Positions 50,698-59,245 of a DNA stretch of 64,000 nucleotides are shown here, one piece after another (position 1 is the stretch's first letter; every line of letters begins with the position of its first letter). The notes beneath the pieces are model-generated. The model had not been told where the DNA came from, did not search any database, and saw only the letters and a program-made list of their open reading frames with translations. The translations under genes and the position numbers were made by a program. Source of the DNA: Bacteroidales bacterium KHT7 (GTDB lineage Bacteria > Bacteroidota > Bacteroidia > Bacteroidales > Bacteroidaceae); the NCBI GenBank assembly GCA_900102385.1, contig FNBQ01000013.1, positions 50,444-114,443 of the forward strand. Direction: 5' to 3'.

Positions 50698-52734
50698 ATG
50701 GATTTTGAAATCGTTTCAAACTATCAGCCCACAGGCGACCAGCCCGAAGCCATAAGGCAACTGACAGAGGGCGTTCTGAGCGGAATGCCGGCGCAGACTC
50801 TGCTGGGCGTTACGGGTTCGGGAAAGACGTTTACTATTGCAAACGTAATTAAGAACATCAACAAGCCCACGCTCATCCTGAGCCATAACAAGACGCTTGC
50901 TGCCCAACTTTATGGCGAGATGAAGAGCTTCTTCCCGAACAATGCCGTGGAGTACTATGTATCGTACTACGACTATTATCAGCCGGAGGCTTATCTGCCA
51001 GCCACCGACCTTTACATAGAGAAAGACCTTGCCATAAACGATGAAATCGACCGTTTGAGGCTTGCCGCCACATCGTCGCTGCTCTCGGGACGGAACGACG
51101 TTATAGTGGTCAGCTCGGTTTCGTGCATCTACGGCATGGGAAATCCTAACGACTTCTACAACAACGTAATAGAGGTTCACAAGGGCAAGATTTTAGACCG
51201 CAACGTGTTTCTACGCCGACTGGTAGACAGTCTTTATGTGAGAAACGACATCGAGTTGAAACGCGGATGTTTCAGGGTAAAGGGCGACACGGTAGATATC
51301 TATCTGGCATACGCCGACAACATTCTGCGCATCATCTTCTGGGACGATGAAATCGACTCAATCGATGAAATCGACCCGATTACAGGGCACAAGCAGATGT
51401 CTTACGACGCATACAAAATCTACCCAGCCAACCTCTTCATGACATCGCAGGACAGCACGCAGGCTGCCATCCGCATGATTGAGGACGACATGACTCTGCG
51501 CGTTCAGGAACTCGAAAGCATGGGCAAGATGCTTGAGGCAAAGCGTCTGCACGAGCGCGTAACATACGATATCGAGATGATTCGCGAGCTTGGGCATTGC
51601 AGCGGAATAGAGAACTATTCGAGATACTTCGACGGAAGAAAAGCCGGCGAACGACCATACTGTCTGCTCGACTTCTTCCCGAAGGATTTTCTGATGGTGA
51701 TTGACGAGAGCCATGTAAGCGTTCCACAAATATCGGCGATGTACGGCGGCGACCGCGCCCGAAAGACGAATCTGGTTGAATACGGATTCAGACTGCCGGC
51801 AGCACTCGACAACCGTCCGCTGAAGTTCGAGGAGTTCGAGGCGATAACGAACCAAGTGATATACGTCAGCGCAACGCCGGCAGACTACGAGTTGCAGAAG
51901 AGCGAAGGCGTTGTGGTTGAGCAGCTTATCCGTCCTACCGGACTTCTCGACCCTATTATCGAAGTCCGCCCGAGCATGAACCAGATTGACGACCTTTTGG
52001 AGGAAATCGAACTCCGCAAGGAGAAGGACGAGCGCGTTCTCGTAACCACCCTGACCAAACGAATGGCTGAAGAACTGACCGAATATCTGCTGAACCACGA
52101 CATACGCACAAACTACATCCACAGCGATGTTGACACGCTCGACCGCGTGAAGATAATGGACGACCTGCGCGCCGGAGCATACGACGTTCTGGTGGGCGTA
52201 AACCTGCTGAGAGAAGGCCTCGACCTGCCCGAGGTATCGCTCGTTGCCATTCTCGACGCCGACAAGGAAGGATTCCTGCGCTCGCACCGCGCACTAACGC
52301 AGACAGCCGGACGCGCCGCACGAAACGTAAACGGAATGGTGATAATGTATGCCGACAATATTACGGAAAGCATGCAGAAAACCATTGACGAGACTAACCG
52401 CCGTCGCGAAAAGCAACTTGCTTACAATCAAGAGCATGGCATCACGCCAAAGCAGATTACGAAAGAGCGAAAAATGGCCGATCTCATCGGCAGCGGCGAG
52501 AAGGTGGACGAACAGCGCGCCGACATCAGAAAGAAGAAAGTCTACATTGAGGAGGAGCACACATACGCCGCCGACCCAATCGTGGGCTACATGTCTAAGC
52601 CACAACTCGAAAAGAGCATCGAGAACACTCGCAAGCTGATGAAGGAGGCGGCAAAGAAACTCGACTTCATGGTTGCCGCACAATATCGCGACGAGCTTAT
52701 CAGACTCGAAGACATGCTAAAGGACAAACAATAA
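50698..52734 (+). CDS. uvrB: Excinuclease ABC subunit UvrB
   Basis: 678 residues, standard length. It verifies damage after UvrA loading and recruits UvrC. Walker [14 protein letters not shown] (about 39-51), the beta-hairpin [21 protein letters not shown], motif [14 protein letters not shown], motifs [35 protein letters not shown] and QTAGRAARN. The C-terminal UVR domain [35 protein letters not shown] binds UvrC. It is followed 8 bases later by yigZ. Confidence 0.97.
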   Translation: MDFEIVSNYQPTGDQPEAIRQLTEGVLSGMPAQTLLGVTGSGKTFTIANVIKNINKPTLILSHNKTLAAQLYGEMKSFFPNNAVEYYVSYYDYYQPEAYLPATDLYIEKDLAINDEIDRLRLAATSSLLSGRNDVIVVSSVSCIYGMGNPNDFYNNVIEVHKGKILDRNVFLRRLVDSLYVRNDIELKRGCFRVKGDTVDIYLAYADNILRIIFWDDEIDSIDEIDPITGHKQMSYDAYKIYPANLFMTSQDSTQAAIRMIEDDMTLRVQELESMGKMLEAKRLHERVTYDIEMIRELGHCSGIENYSRYFDGRKAGERPYCLLDFFPKDFLMVIDESHVSVPQISAMYGGDRARKTNLVEYGFRLPAALDNRPLKFEEFEAITNQVIYVSATPADYELQKSEGVVVEQLIRPTGLLDPIIEVRPSMNQIDDLLEEIELRKEKDERVLVTTLTKRMAEELTEYLLNHDIRTNYIHSDVDTLDRVKIMDDLRAGAYDVLVGVNLLREGLDLPEVSLVAILDADKEGFLRSHRALTQTAGRAARNVNGMVIMYADNITESMQKTIDETNRRREKQLAYNQEHGITPKQITKERKMADLIGSGEKVDEQRADIRKKKVYIEEEHTYAADPIVGYMSKPQLEKSIENTRKLMKEAAKKLDFMVAAQYRDELIRLEDMLKDKQ

Positions 52735-52742
52735 AGACAAAA

Positions 52743-53342
52743 ATGAAGGAAGACGAATATAAGACCATCGAAGCCCCTACAGAGGCTATCTACACCGAGA
52801 AGAGAAGCAAGTTCCTCGCCTTTGCCATTCCCGTGCGCACAAAGGACGAGATAAAGGCTCACGTCGAGGCTTTCCAGAAGAAGTATTACGACGCGCGGCA
52901 CGTCTGCTACTCGTACATGCTGGGGCCCGAATACAGCGATTTTAGGGCGAATGACAACGGAGAGCCTTCGGGCACGGCAGGAAAACCCATCTTAGGGCAG
53001 ATAAACTCTAACGAGCTGACCGATATCCTCATCGTGGTGGTTCGCTATTTCGGCGGAGTAAAACTCGGCACAAGCGGTCTGATTGTAGCCTATCGCACGG
53101 CTGCGGCTGCGGCCATAGAGAAAGCCAACATCATTGTCAAGACGGTAGACTTGGATATTGAATTCACGTTCGAATATCCTTTCATGAACGATGTGATGAA
53201 GGTGATAAAGGACTTAGAGCCCGAGATAATAAGTCAGCAGTTCGACATGGATTGCGTAATGACTCTGCGCATCCGCAAGGAGATAATGCCGCAACTCCGT
53301 GCCCGACTCGAAAAAGTCACTTCGCTGGTTATCAAGGAATAA
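52743..53342 (+). CDS. YigZ/IMPACT family protein
   Basis: 199 residues. The IMPACT N-terminal domain (UPF0029) is clear: EKRSKFLAFAIPVRTKDEIKAHVEAFQKKYYDARHVCYSYMLGP and NDNGEPSGTAGKPILGQINSNELTDILIVVVRYFGGVKLGTSGLIVAYRTAA. The C-terminal UPF0029 alpha-beta domain follows. In mammals IMPACT inhibits GCN2; in bacteria YigZ's role is unknown, possibly ribosome related. It is in an operon with uvrB. Confidence 0.93.
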   Translation: MKEDEYKTIEAPTEAIYTEKRSKFLAFAIPVRTKDEIKAHVEAFQKKYYDARHVCYSYMLGPEYSDFRANDNGEPSGTAGKPILGQINSNELTDILIVVVRYFGGVKLGTSGLIVAYRTAAAAAIEKANIIVKTVDLDIEFTFEYPFMNDVMKVIKDLEPEIISQQFDMDCVMTLRIRKEIMPQLRARLEKVTSLVIKE

Positions 53343-53345
53343 AAA

Positions 53346-53402
53346 GAGGACTGCGATACACGCAGCCCTGGCATCTCCAAAGCAGATTTCTCCACCTATG
53401 AG
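53346..53402 (-). ncRNA. Predicted small RNA, minus strand, downstream of yigZ
   Basis: On minus, TATCTTTG (53409-53416) is a good -7 box, with CTTG at 53434-53437 upstream. About 60 bases further an intrinsic terminator stands: GGGCTGCG/CGCAGTCC (5-nt loop) followed by TCTTTTT, reaching the stop codon of yigZ. CATCTC/GAGATG could form a first hairpin. The transcript would be about 60 nt and convergent with yigZ; no ORF with a family match lies inside. The same hairpin on plus lacks a T-run, so it does not simply end yigZ. Confidence 0.45.
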
Positions 53403-53581
53403 ATGTTGCAAAGATACAAAATTATCTCATTCGCAAGAAATAAGCAGAAGAAAATCTGATTATTATGCCGATATTTTCGAATCACAAGTTTCTAAAAGAA
53501 TCCTTCCCTTGCTAAGCCGAAGAGCGCAACTCTACTAAAAATAAACCATCTGCCAGACTACCATCAAACCGAGCAAAAACC

Positions 53582-53733
53582 CGAAGGCATCCCGAACGAA
53601 TCCCGAACAAATTCCATATACAGCAGAACACAAAAAAAGGGGAGCGAACTCCCCTTCCGAACCACATGTTAAGCCGAATTTGCAATTCGGCTTTGAAACA
53701 AATTGGGAATTTGTAATTCCCACCGCTGAAAAA
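53582..53733 (-). repeat. Dispersed intergenic repeat R2, copy 2 (inverted), with 11-bp units
   Basis: Three 11-base units (CGAAGGCATCC, CGAACGAATCC, CGAACAAATTC at 53582-53614) are the TTCGGG type inverted. Next come GGGGAG..CTCCCC and CCGAATTTGCAATTCGG palindromes, then the 30-base segment 53704-53733 that is an exact inverse of 29687-29716. No gene is seen in 53403-53942 apart from these. Confidence 0.7.
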
Positions 53734-53870
53734 AACAAGAAACAAGCAGTAATAAAAGGCAACCATTCAAAAAAAGCAAAATAATCCCAATCGAAAAACA
53801 TTATATAAATAAGGTAAAATCCAAGAAAAAGCCAAAAATTTACATTTTTACGTTTTTTTACTCTGAAAAG

Positions 53871-53901
53871 TTTGCAGGTTTACAAAAAAGCAGTATCTTT
53901 G
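53871..53901 (+). promoter_or_regulatory. Promoter of tRNA-Cys
   Basis: Perfect consensus: TTTG (53871-53874), 19 bases, TATCTTTG (53894-53901). Predicted start near 53908, 35 bases before the tRNA. Confidence 0.8.
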
Positions 53902-53942
53902 CATCGCAATTCAGCAAAACACTGGTTGCGACACTAAACAAT

Positions 53943-54014
53943 GGTGCCTTGGATGAGTGGCTTAGTCTCTGGTCTGCAAAACCAGCCACGGCGGTTCGAA
54001 TCCGCCAGGCACCT
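53943..54014 (+). tRNA. tRNA-Cys (GCA)
   Basis: A complete cloverleaf. Acceptor GGTGCCT pairs with AGGCACC, the anticodon stem CTGGT/ACCAG encloses loop CTGCAAA with anticodon GCA, and the T arm is GGCGGTTCGAATCCGCC. The discriminator base is T (U73), as required by CysRS. CCA is not encoded. Confidence 0.96.
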
Positions 54015-54130
54015 CGATGAAACCGACGATTTTTGATTGTCGGTTTCATTTTTTATTATATCTCCCCTTTCACTTGCATATTTAAAAAACTTTGCGCAAC
54101 TTTGCAAATCAACAAAACCGACACACAAAT

Positions 54131-54568
54131 ATGCAGCAACAAGAGAACATAGATTTTGAACACATCCTCGAAGAAGCCGGGATAAGAGTGACCGCCGTCC
54201 GCTTGCTCGTGCTGAAAGCCATCTACACGCAGATTAAAGGCGCATTCTCGCTTCACGATGTTGTAGACGTGCTTCACAATGCCGACAATTCGAGCGTTTT
54301 CAGGGCATTGACGCTGTTTGCCGAGAAGAGCCTTCTTCACCCTATCGATGACGGCTCAGGAATGCAGAAATACTGTCTTTGCCGATGCGCCGACCATGAA
54401 CATTGTATCGGCCACGTTCACATAACGTGCGTAATGTGTCATCACACCATCTGCATGGAGGAAGTGCCGATTCCATCGGTTCCAATACCCGAAGGATACG
54501 AGATTCACGAATCGGAATACGTCATAAAGGGACTTTGTCCGAAATGCAGCAAGAAATACGGAAAATGA
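54131..54568 (+). CDS. Fur-family transcriptional regulator
   Basis: 145 residues from the ATG at 54131; an upstream TTG-initiated frame would start in promoter-like sequence. The winged-helix half (ILEEAGIRVTAVRLLVLKAIYTQIKGAFSLHDVVDVL, SSVFRALTLFAEKSLLHPIDDG) is followed by a metal-binding half with HEHCIGHVHITCVMCHHTICMEE and CPKC. CVMC and CPKC should form the structural zinc site, and His residues the sensor site. Whether it senses iron, zinc (Zur) or peroxide (PerR) is undetermined. Its only neighbours are tRNA-Cys and the convergent SSS gene. Confidence 0.9.
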   Translation: MQQQENIDFEHILEEAGIRVTAVRLLVLKAIYTQIKGAFSLHDVVDVLHNADNSSVFRALTLFAEKSLLHPIDDGSGMQKYCLCRCADHEHCIGHVHITCVMCHHTICMEEVPIPSVPIPEGYEIHESEYVIKGLCPKCSKKYGK

Positions 54569-54618
54569 AAAAAGTTCACTTCAAAACAAGCAGTCACGCT
54601 TTTTTGAAGTGAACTTTT
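54569..54618. terminator. Bidirectional terminator between fur-like and SSS genes
   Basis: AAAAGTTCACTTCA and TGAAGTGAACTTTT form a long perfect stem, with A- and T-rich flanks, between convergent genes. Confidence 0.88.
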
Positions 54619-54638
54619 CAGTTTAAACCAACCTTAAA

Positions 54639-56234
54639 TCAGTTAAAGTAGATGTATAGGAACACCATGACCGCCGCCAGCACTACCCACGCGGTTATGG
54701 CAGAGACCGACGTCTTTTCTTCTATAACGCGCATAGAATGGCGTTCTTCCTCGGTTTTGTCGAACAGACTGATGCACACCATGCCAAGGCACAGAGCCGC
54801 GAAGATATAGAACGACAGAAGCATGAAATGAGGCCATTCGATGCCGAGATTAGTCCACAGATAAAGAATACCGATGCCGATGCTGAAGAACGTTCCGAAC
54901 GTGAGCGTGAGATTGGCAGCGAGTGTTGTGCATCGCTTCCAGAACACGCCAAGAAGGAATACAGCCGCCATTGGAGGCGCAATAAAGCCAAGAACGCTCT
55001 GGAACACGTTGAACAAATCCAAGCCCTTGATATTGTCTATGGCAACGGTCAGAACGATTGAGACAAGCGCGCCGAAGACCGTGACGATGTGTCCCGTGCG
55101 AGTGATTTCGGCATCGCTCGCATTTGGATTAACGCTCTTTACGTAGATATCCATCGTAAACACCGTGCTGAGGGCATTCAACGCCGAGCCGATGGTGCTC
55201 ACCAGCGATGCCGTAAGGACAGCCATCACAAGTCCCACCATTCCGACGGGGAAAAGGCTGTCTACGAGCGTCATGTAGGCGTTGTCGGGGTCAACCTGCA
55301 TCGTTCCAAAGAAACCAGTCTTGACAAGGGCAAAACAAATCACGCCCGGCAGAATGTAAAGCACCACGTCGAGAATCTTGAGCCAGCCTGTAAAATTCGC
55401 ACCCTTCTGCCCCTCCTTCAGATTCTTTGCCGCCAAAACGGGCTGAACCATGCTCTGGTCGGTACACCAGAACCACACGCCCATCACCGGATAGCCAAGC
55501 AGAATAGGCAGCCACGGATACGAAGGGTCATCGATTGGCTGAAAGAGTTTCCAGTAGCTCGACGGAACGACATCAGGATTGGCAAGCGTGCTGATGCCTC
55601 CGAAGAACGAGTCTCCGCCAAGGCGATAGATGCCCATAACCGTAAGCGTCGCACTCACAAGAATGAGCAGAACCATCTGATAGACATTAGTATAAGCCAC
55701 AGCCTTCAGTCCGCCCATAACGGTAAAGAATGCCGACACAAGCAGCAAAATCAAGGCTGAAACCCACATCGGAATGCCAAACACCTGACGCACAAGCGTT
55801 CCGCCTGCAAACAACGTGAGGGCGAGCCACGAAATAAGAATAGTCACGATGGTGTACCACGCCAGCATATTACGCGTGCTCTGCCCGAATCGCTTGCCCA
55901 TAAACTCGGGCAGCGTGGTGATGTGCTCGCCCAAATATCGCGGAGCAAAGACAAAGGCAAGCAGCGCGATGAAGACGAAGGCGTACCAGGCGTAATTGCC
56001 CGATACTATTCCGGTGGTGAAGCCGGCACTTGCCGACGCAATAAGCATAGACGGACCGACATTCGTTCCCCACATCGAAAAGCCGATGTGATACCAGTCG
56101 AGCGAGCGGTCGGCAAGAAAGGCTTTTCCGCCCTCCTTGCGTCTTGCACTCGCCCAGATTCCGATGCCAACAAGCACCACAAAATATGTCAAAAGAATAA
56201 ACCAGTCGAGAGTTCCAAAAGATAAATTACCCAT
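54639..56234 (-). CDS. Sodium:solute symporter (SSS/SLC5 family, SGLT-like)
   Basis: 531 residues with about 13-14 membrane helices. It opens LDWFILLTYFVVLVGIGIWASARRKEGGKAFLADRSLDWYHIGFSMWGTNVGPSMLIASASAGF, the SSS family start. Other SGLT-type motifs are LLVSAFFTVMGGLKAVAYTNVYQMV and GYPVMGVWFWCTDQSMVQPVLAAKNLKEGQKG, the last being typical of sugar-transporting members (vSGLT). Substrate is likely a sugar or glycoside. It is downstream of the UroD/MetH-like fusion and GH31 genes in one minus-strand operon (gaps of 15 and 26 bases), so it probably brings in their substrate. Confidence 0.93.
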   Translation of the reverse strand: MGNLSFGTLDWFILLTYFVVLVGIGIWASARRKEGGKAFLADRSLDWYHIGFSMWGTNVGPSMLIASASAGFTTGIVSGNYAWYAFVFIALLAFVFAPRYLGEHITTLPEFMGKRFGQSTRNMLAWYTIVTILISWLALTLFAGGTLVRQVFGIPMWVSALILLLVSAFFTVMGGLKAVAYTNVYQMVLLILVSATLTVMGIYRLGGDSFFGGISTLANPDVVPSSYWKLFQPIDDPSYPWLPILLGYPVMGVWFWCTDQSMVQPVLAAKNLKEGQKGANFTGWLKILDVVLYILPGVICFALVKTGFFGTMQVDPDNAYMTLVDSLFPVGMVGLVMAVLTASLVSTIGSALNALSTVFTMDIYVKSVNPNASDAEITRTGHIVTVFGALVSIVLTVAIDNIKGLDLFNVFQSVLGFIAPPMAAVFLLGVFWKRCTTLAANLTLTFGTFFSIGIGILYLWTNLGIEWPHFMLLSFYIFAALCLGMVCISLFDKTEEERHSMRVIEEKTSVSAITAWVVLAAVMVFLYIYFN

Positions 56235-56249
56235 AACAGAATCAGCATT

Positions 56250-59219
56250 TTAAGATGGTTGCATAAGTCTCTTGGCAAGCGCAACAGCCGAATTTGCGTT
56301 ATCGCTGTAGCCATCTGCCCCGATTTCATCGGCAAAATTCTGGCTCACAGGCGCGCCGCCAACCATAATCTTAACCTTGTCGCGCAGTCCGGCAGCCTTT
56401 ATAGCCTCGATAACGTCCTTCATGTACGTCATCGTGGTTGTAAGAAGCGCGCTCATGCACAAGATATCGGCATTCGTCTCCTTCAGAGCCTCGACGAATT
56501 TCTCGCTCGGCACGTCAATTCCGACGTTTATGACCTCAAAGCCGCAGCCCTCGAGCATACTCGCCACAAGATTCTTGCCGATGTCGTGCAAATCGCCCTT
56601 GACCGTTCCTATCACGACCTTTCCGGCTGAGATTGAGGCACTTCCTGCCATGAGAGGCTTCAACAGTTCAAGTCCCGATTTCATCGCTCTTCCTGCCATC
56701 AGAAGCTGCGGCACGAAAGCCTTTCCGTTCTGGAATCGCTGACCAATCTCACTCATCGCCACAATCATCTGCTCGTTTATTATCTCCTGAGGCTTCTTGC
56801 CCTCGTCAATAAGCTGCTGAGTGGCTTTCTTTGCATCTTCGGTCTTGCCGGCTATGATGGCGTTGAAAAGCGCGCCTTTCTCGGCTGTATTCTCTTGAGA
56901 AACAGTCTTTTCTGCCGATTTCACCGGCTTCTTCTCTGTCTTTGCCGAAACAGTTTTCTGTCCCGGCTGATGAGGCGTTACGAAGCAGCCCGGAGCAGGC
57001 TCGACAAGCGGCGCATATCTGCCTATGTGTTCGTTGTTCGTTCCGCAACAGCCGCCGATTACGTTTACAAGATGACCGTCGATATATGGCCAGATTTGCT
57101 TCTGCATTATCTCGGGCGACTGCAAATATTGTCCGTTTTCATCGGGCAGTCCGGCATTAGGGTGAGCCGTGATGTAGTAATCAACCCTTTCTGACAACTC
57201 GCGGATGAGCGGATACATCTGGTCTGCACCCGTTGAGCAGTTCATTCCGACGGAGAAGATAGGATAATCCTTCACCTCGTCGAGGAAAGAATAGATATTC
57301 TGCCCCAAAAGATTGTTTCCATCGGCATTTACCTGCGTGAAACTGAGCATGATAGGCACGTCCGCCCCCTTCTCCTTCATCGATGAAACCGCGGCATCCA
57401 TCGCCGCCTTCGAGTTCTGAAGGTCGAAGATAGTCTCGAAGAGAAGAGCGTCAACTCCGCCGTCGATGAGAGCGTCTATCTGCTCGCGATAAGCCGCCAC
57501 AAGGGCATCGTACTTGATGTCGCCATCTATTGAGCATGTCTTGGTTGTCGGACCGACAGAACCTGCCACGAATCTCGGCTTCTGCGGATTTGCAAGCGTG
57601 AAGGCATCTGCCAGCTGACGGGCAATCCTACATGCTGCAAGGTTGATGTCGCGCACATAGTCGGCAAGTCCCCAGTCGCCCATCGAAACGGCTTGCGCGC
57701 TGAACGTGTTCGTCTCGATGATGTCAGCCCCGGCAAGTAAATATTTTCGATGAATATCGGCGATTACATCGGGTTTTGTAATGCAGAGAAGGTCGTTGCA
57801 GCCCTTCAGACTGCCGCTGTTGTCGGCAAAGAGTTTGCCTCTGAAATCCTCTTCCGAAAGACCGTAAGGCTGAATCATCGTGCCCATTCCGCCGTCGAGA
57901 ATCAGAATACGCTCCTTGAAAAGGTCTCTGAAGCCCTTCGTCGCTGGCGCAGGAAGTACGGCTTCCGATGCGATGTTTCCGGCTTTCTTTATCTTGAAAT
58001 TGTCACCAATATTTATACATTTCTTCAGACTTTCGTCAATGCTCAGACTATTGTCCAATCCGGGAACGATGCTCTTGAATTGGGTTGCACAAATCTCACA
58101 AGTACAGCCTTTTACATGAATCGTGTCGCGCTTCCACTTGGCTGCGACAGGCTTTGCGCGATACTCCTCCACAATCTTCAGAGCCTGCTCAACCTCGTCC
58201 TCGTTGTGGAAATCCATCTCGATGTGAACGCCGTCTGTGCCCACGTTGTCGAGCAGCGGCTTCAGTTCGTCAAGCGTAACCCAACATGCAAGGATGCTCT
58301 TTCCGCCCTTCAGAATGGTGTTGTACAAATCGTACCACTTTGGCGAGCCTCCCTGCGGTTCACCCACGCCCGGAGTCCATTGGATGGCGTTCAGCTCCTC
58401 GATTTCGAGCAACGCCGGAACATGGCGCATCGCTCCCACTCCGTCGAGATGATAGAGCGTATAGTCTATTTTCTGACATTGTTCGCGGATGAAAGGCTGC
58501 ACAAACTTACGGTAATCTTCCTCGCTAAGCATCGTCGAGATATCGCTCTGAAGCTTGCTCATCTTGCCCGGAGCCCACGAAGAGAAGTAGCAGAATGCCA
58601 TTTCGTCGCCCTCGCGGATTATGTCGTAAAGTTCGTCGAAAACCTTGAAATAAGCGTCGTTTATGCGCTGAATCTGATCGAGAAGGATATCGGGCTGAGT
58701 AATTGTGTCGAGAAGTACGGAATCCGTTCCCTTCATCGCCGCCAAGACATCGAGTCCTTCCATCAAATCGGGCATTCCGACGTAATAGTTGCCCTTTGCC
58801 TTAGCCTTTACCTTCTTCAGCAACTCTTTGTGCAGCAAGAAATTAGGATGATTAGGGTCAAACTGGAAATCATCGCGGAAATTTGGGTCGGGATGAATCC
58901 AGATTGTATCTTCGCCGCCCTCGAACACCGCGCCGAGGATTGCCGCCATAGAGCCCGGACCGAGCTGAGTGTTTGCCACCGGCAGAATGTCGGCTTTAAG
59001 ACAGCTATGCGAGACGTACCAGTCGAGATAATCGGCACGCCAGTCGGCATCGAACCACTTCTGATTCAAGTCCTTAGGCTCGTGCGGCATCGGAATGTCG
59101 GCATGAGGCTTCACGCCCTGCTGAAAATGCTCCCACATGTTCAGCACGATGCCCTTGTGGTTCCACCAGTCAATATAATGTTGCTTTGTTTCTTCTAAAT
59201 TTTCCTTCCAAGTCGTCAT
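56250..59219 (-). CDS. Fusion: UroD-type methyltransferase, homocysteine S-methyltransferase and cobalamin-binding domains
   Basis: 989 residues in three parts. (a) 1-~375: uroporphyrinogen-decarboxylase-like barrel related to MtaA/MtbA/CmuA methyl-corrinoid transferases (HLDGVGAMRHVPALLEIEELNAIQWTPGVGEPQGGS; GVHIEMDFHNEDEVEQAL), followed by CTCEICATQF. (b) ~430-720: homocysteine S-methyltransferase as in MetH, with ERILILDGGMGTMIQ, ETNTF, a GMNCSTG Cys and GGCCGT zinc ligands. (c) ~800-989: helical cap and B12-binding Rossmann domain with GDLHDIGKN, His878 being the lower axial ligand. MetH's folate-binding and SAM-reactivation domains are missing. The likely reaction moves a methyl group from an unknown donor via cobalamin to homocysteine, giving methionine. 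The donor is unidentified. Confidence 0.88.
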   Translation of the reverse strand: MTTWKENLEETKQHYIDWWNHKGIVLNMWEHFQQGVKPHADIPMPHEPKDLNQKWFDADWRADYLDWYVSHSCLKADILPVANTQLGPGSMAAILGAVFEGGEDTIWIHPDPNFRDDFQFDPNHPNFLLHKELLKKVKAKAKGNYYVGMPDLMEGLDVLAAMKGTDSVLLDTITQPDILLDQIQRINDAYFKVFDELYDIIREGDEMAFCYFSSWAPGKMSKLQSDISTMLSEEDYRKFVQPFIREQCQKIDYTLYHLDGVGAMRHVPALLEIEELNAIQWTPGVGEPQGGSPKWYDLYNTILKGGKSILACWVTLDELKPLLDNVGTDGVHIEMDFHNEDEVEQALKIVEEYRAKPVAAKWKRDTIHVKGCTCEICATQFKSIVPGLDNSLSIDESLKKCINIGDNFKIKKAGNIASEAVLPAPATKGFRDLFKERILILDGGMGTMIQPYGLSEEDFRGKLFADNSGSLKGCNDLLCITKPDVIADIHRKYLLAGADIIETNTFSAQAVSMGDWGLADYVRDINLAACRIARQLADAFTLANPQKPRFVAGSVGPTTKTCSIDGDIKYDALVAAYREQIDALIDGGVDALLFETIFDLQNSKAAMDAAVSSMKEKGADVPIMLSFTQVNADGNNLLGQNIYSFLDEVKDYPIFSVGMNCSTGADQMYPLIRELSERVDYYITAHPNAGLPDENGQYLQSPEIMQKQIWPYIDGHLVNVIGGCCGTNNEHIGRYAPLVEPAPGCFVTPHQPGQKTVSAKTEKKPVKSAEKTVSQENTAEKGALFNAIIAGKTEDAKKATQQLIDEGKKPQEIINEQMIVAMSEIGQRFQNGKAFVPQLLMAGRAMKSGLELLKPLMAGSASISAGKVVIGTVKGDLHDIGKNLVASMLEGCGFEVINVGIDVPSEKFVEALKETNADILCMSALLTTTMTYMKDVIEAIKAAGLRDKVKIMVGGAPVSQNFADEIGADGYSDNANSAVALAKRLMQPS

Positions 59220-59245
59220 AAATTCGGATTTTTACGATGAAACCA

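Noticed and set aside
51358..52287. 309-codon antisense ORF in uvrB
   Set aside because: Shadow of uvrB.
53512..53801. 84- and 88-codon minus ORFs in the R2 repeat
   Set aside because: They follow the palindromes and the exact repeat; no start signals or homology.
57750..59198. 482-codon plus-strand ORF antisense to the UroD/MetH fusion
   Set aside because: No start context, no family, and the minus-strand gene has clear domains; long antisense frames arise from codon bias.
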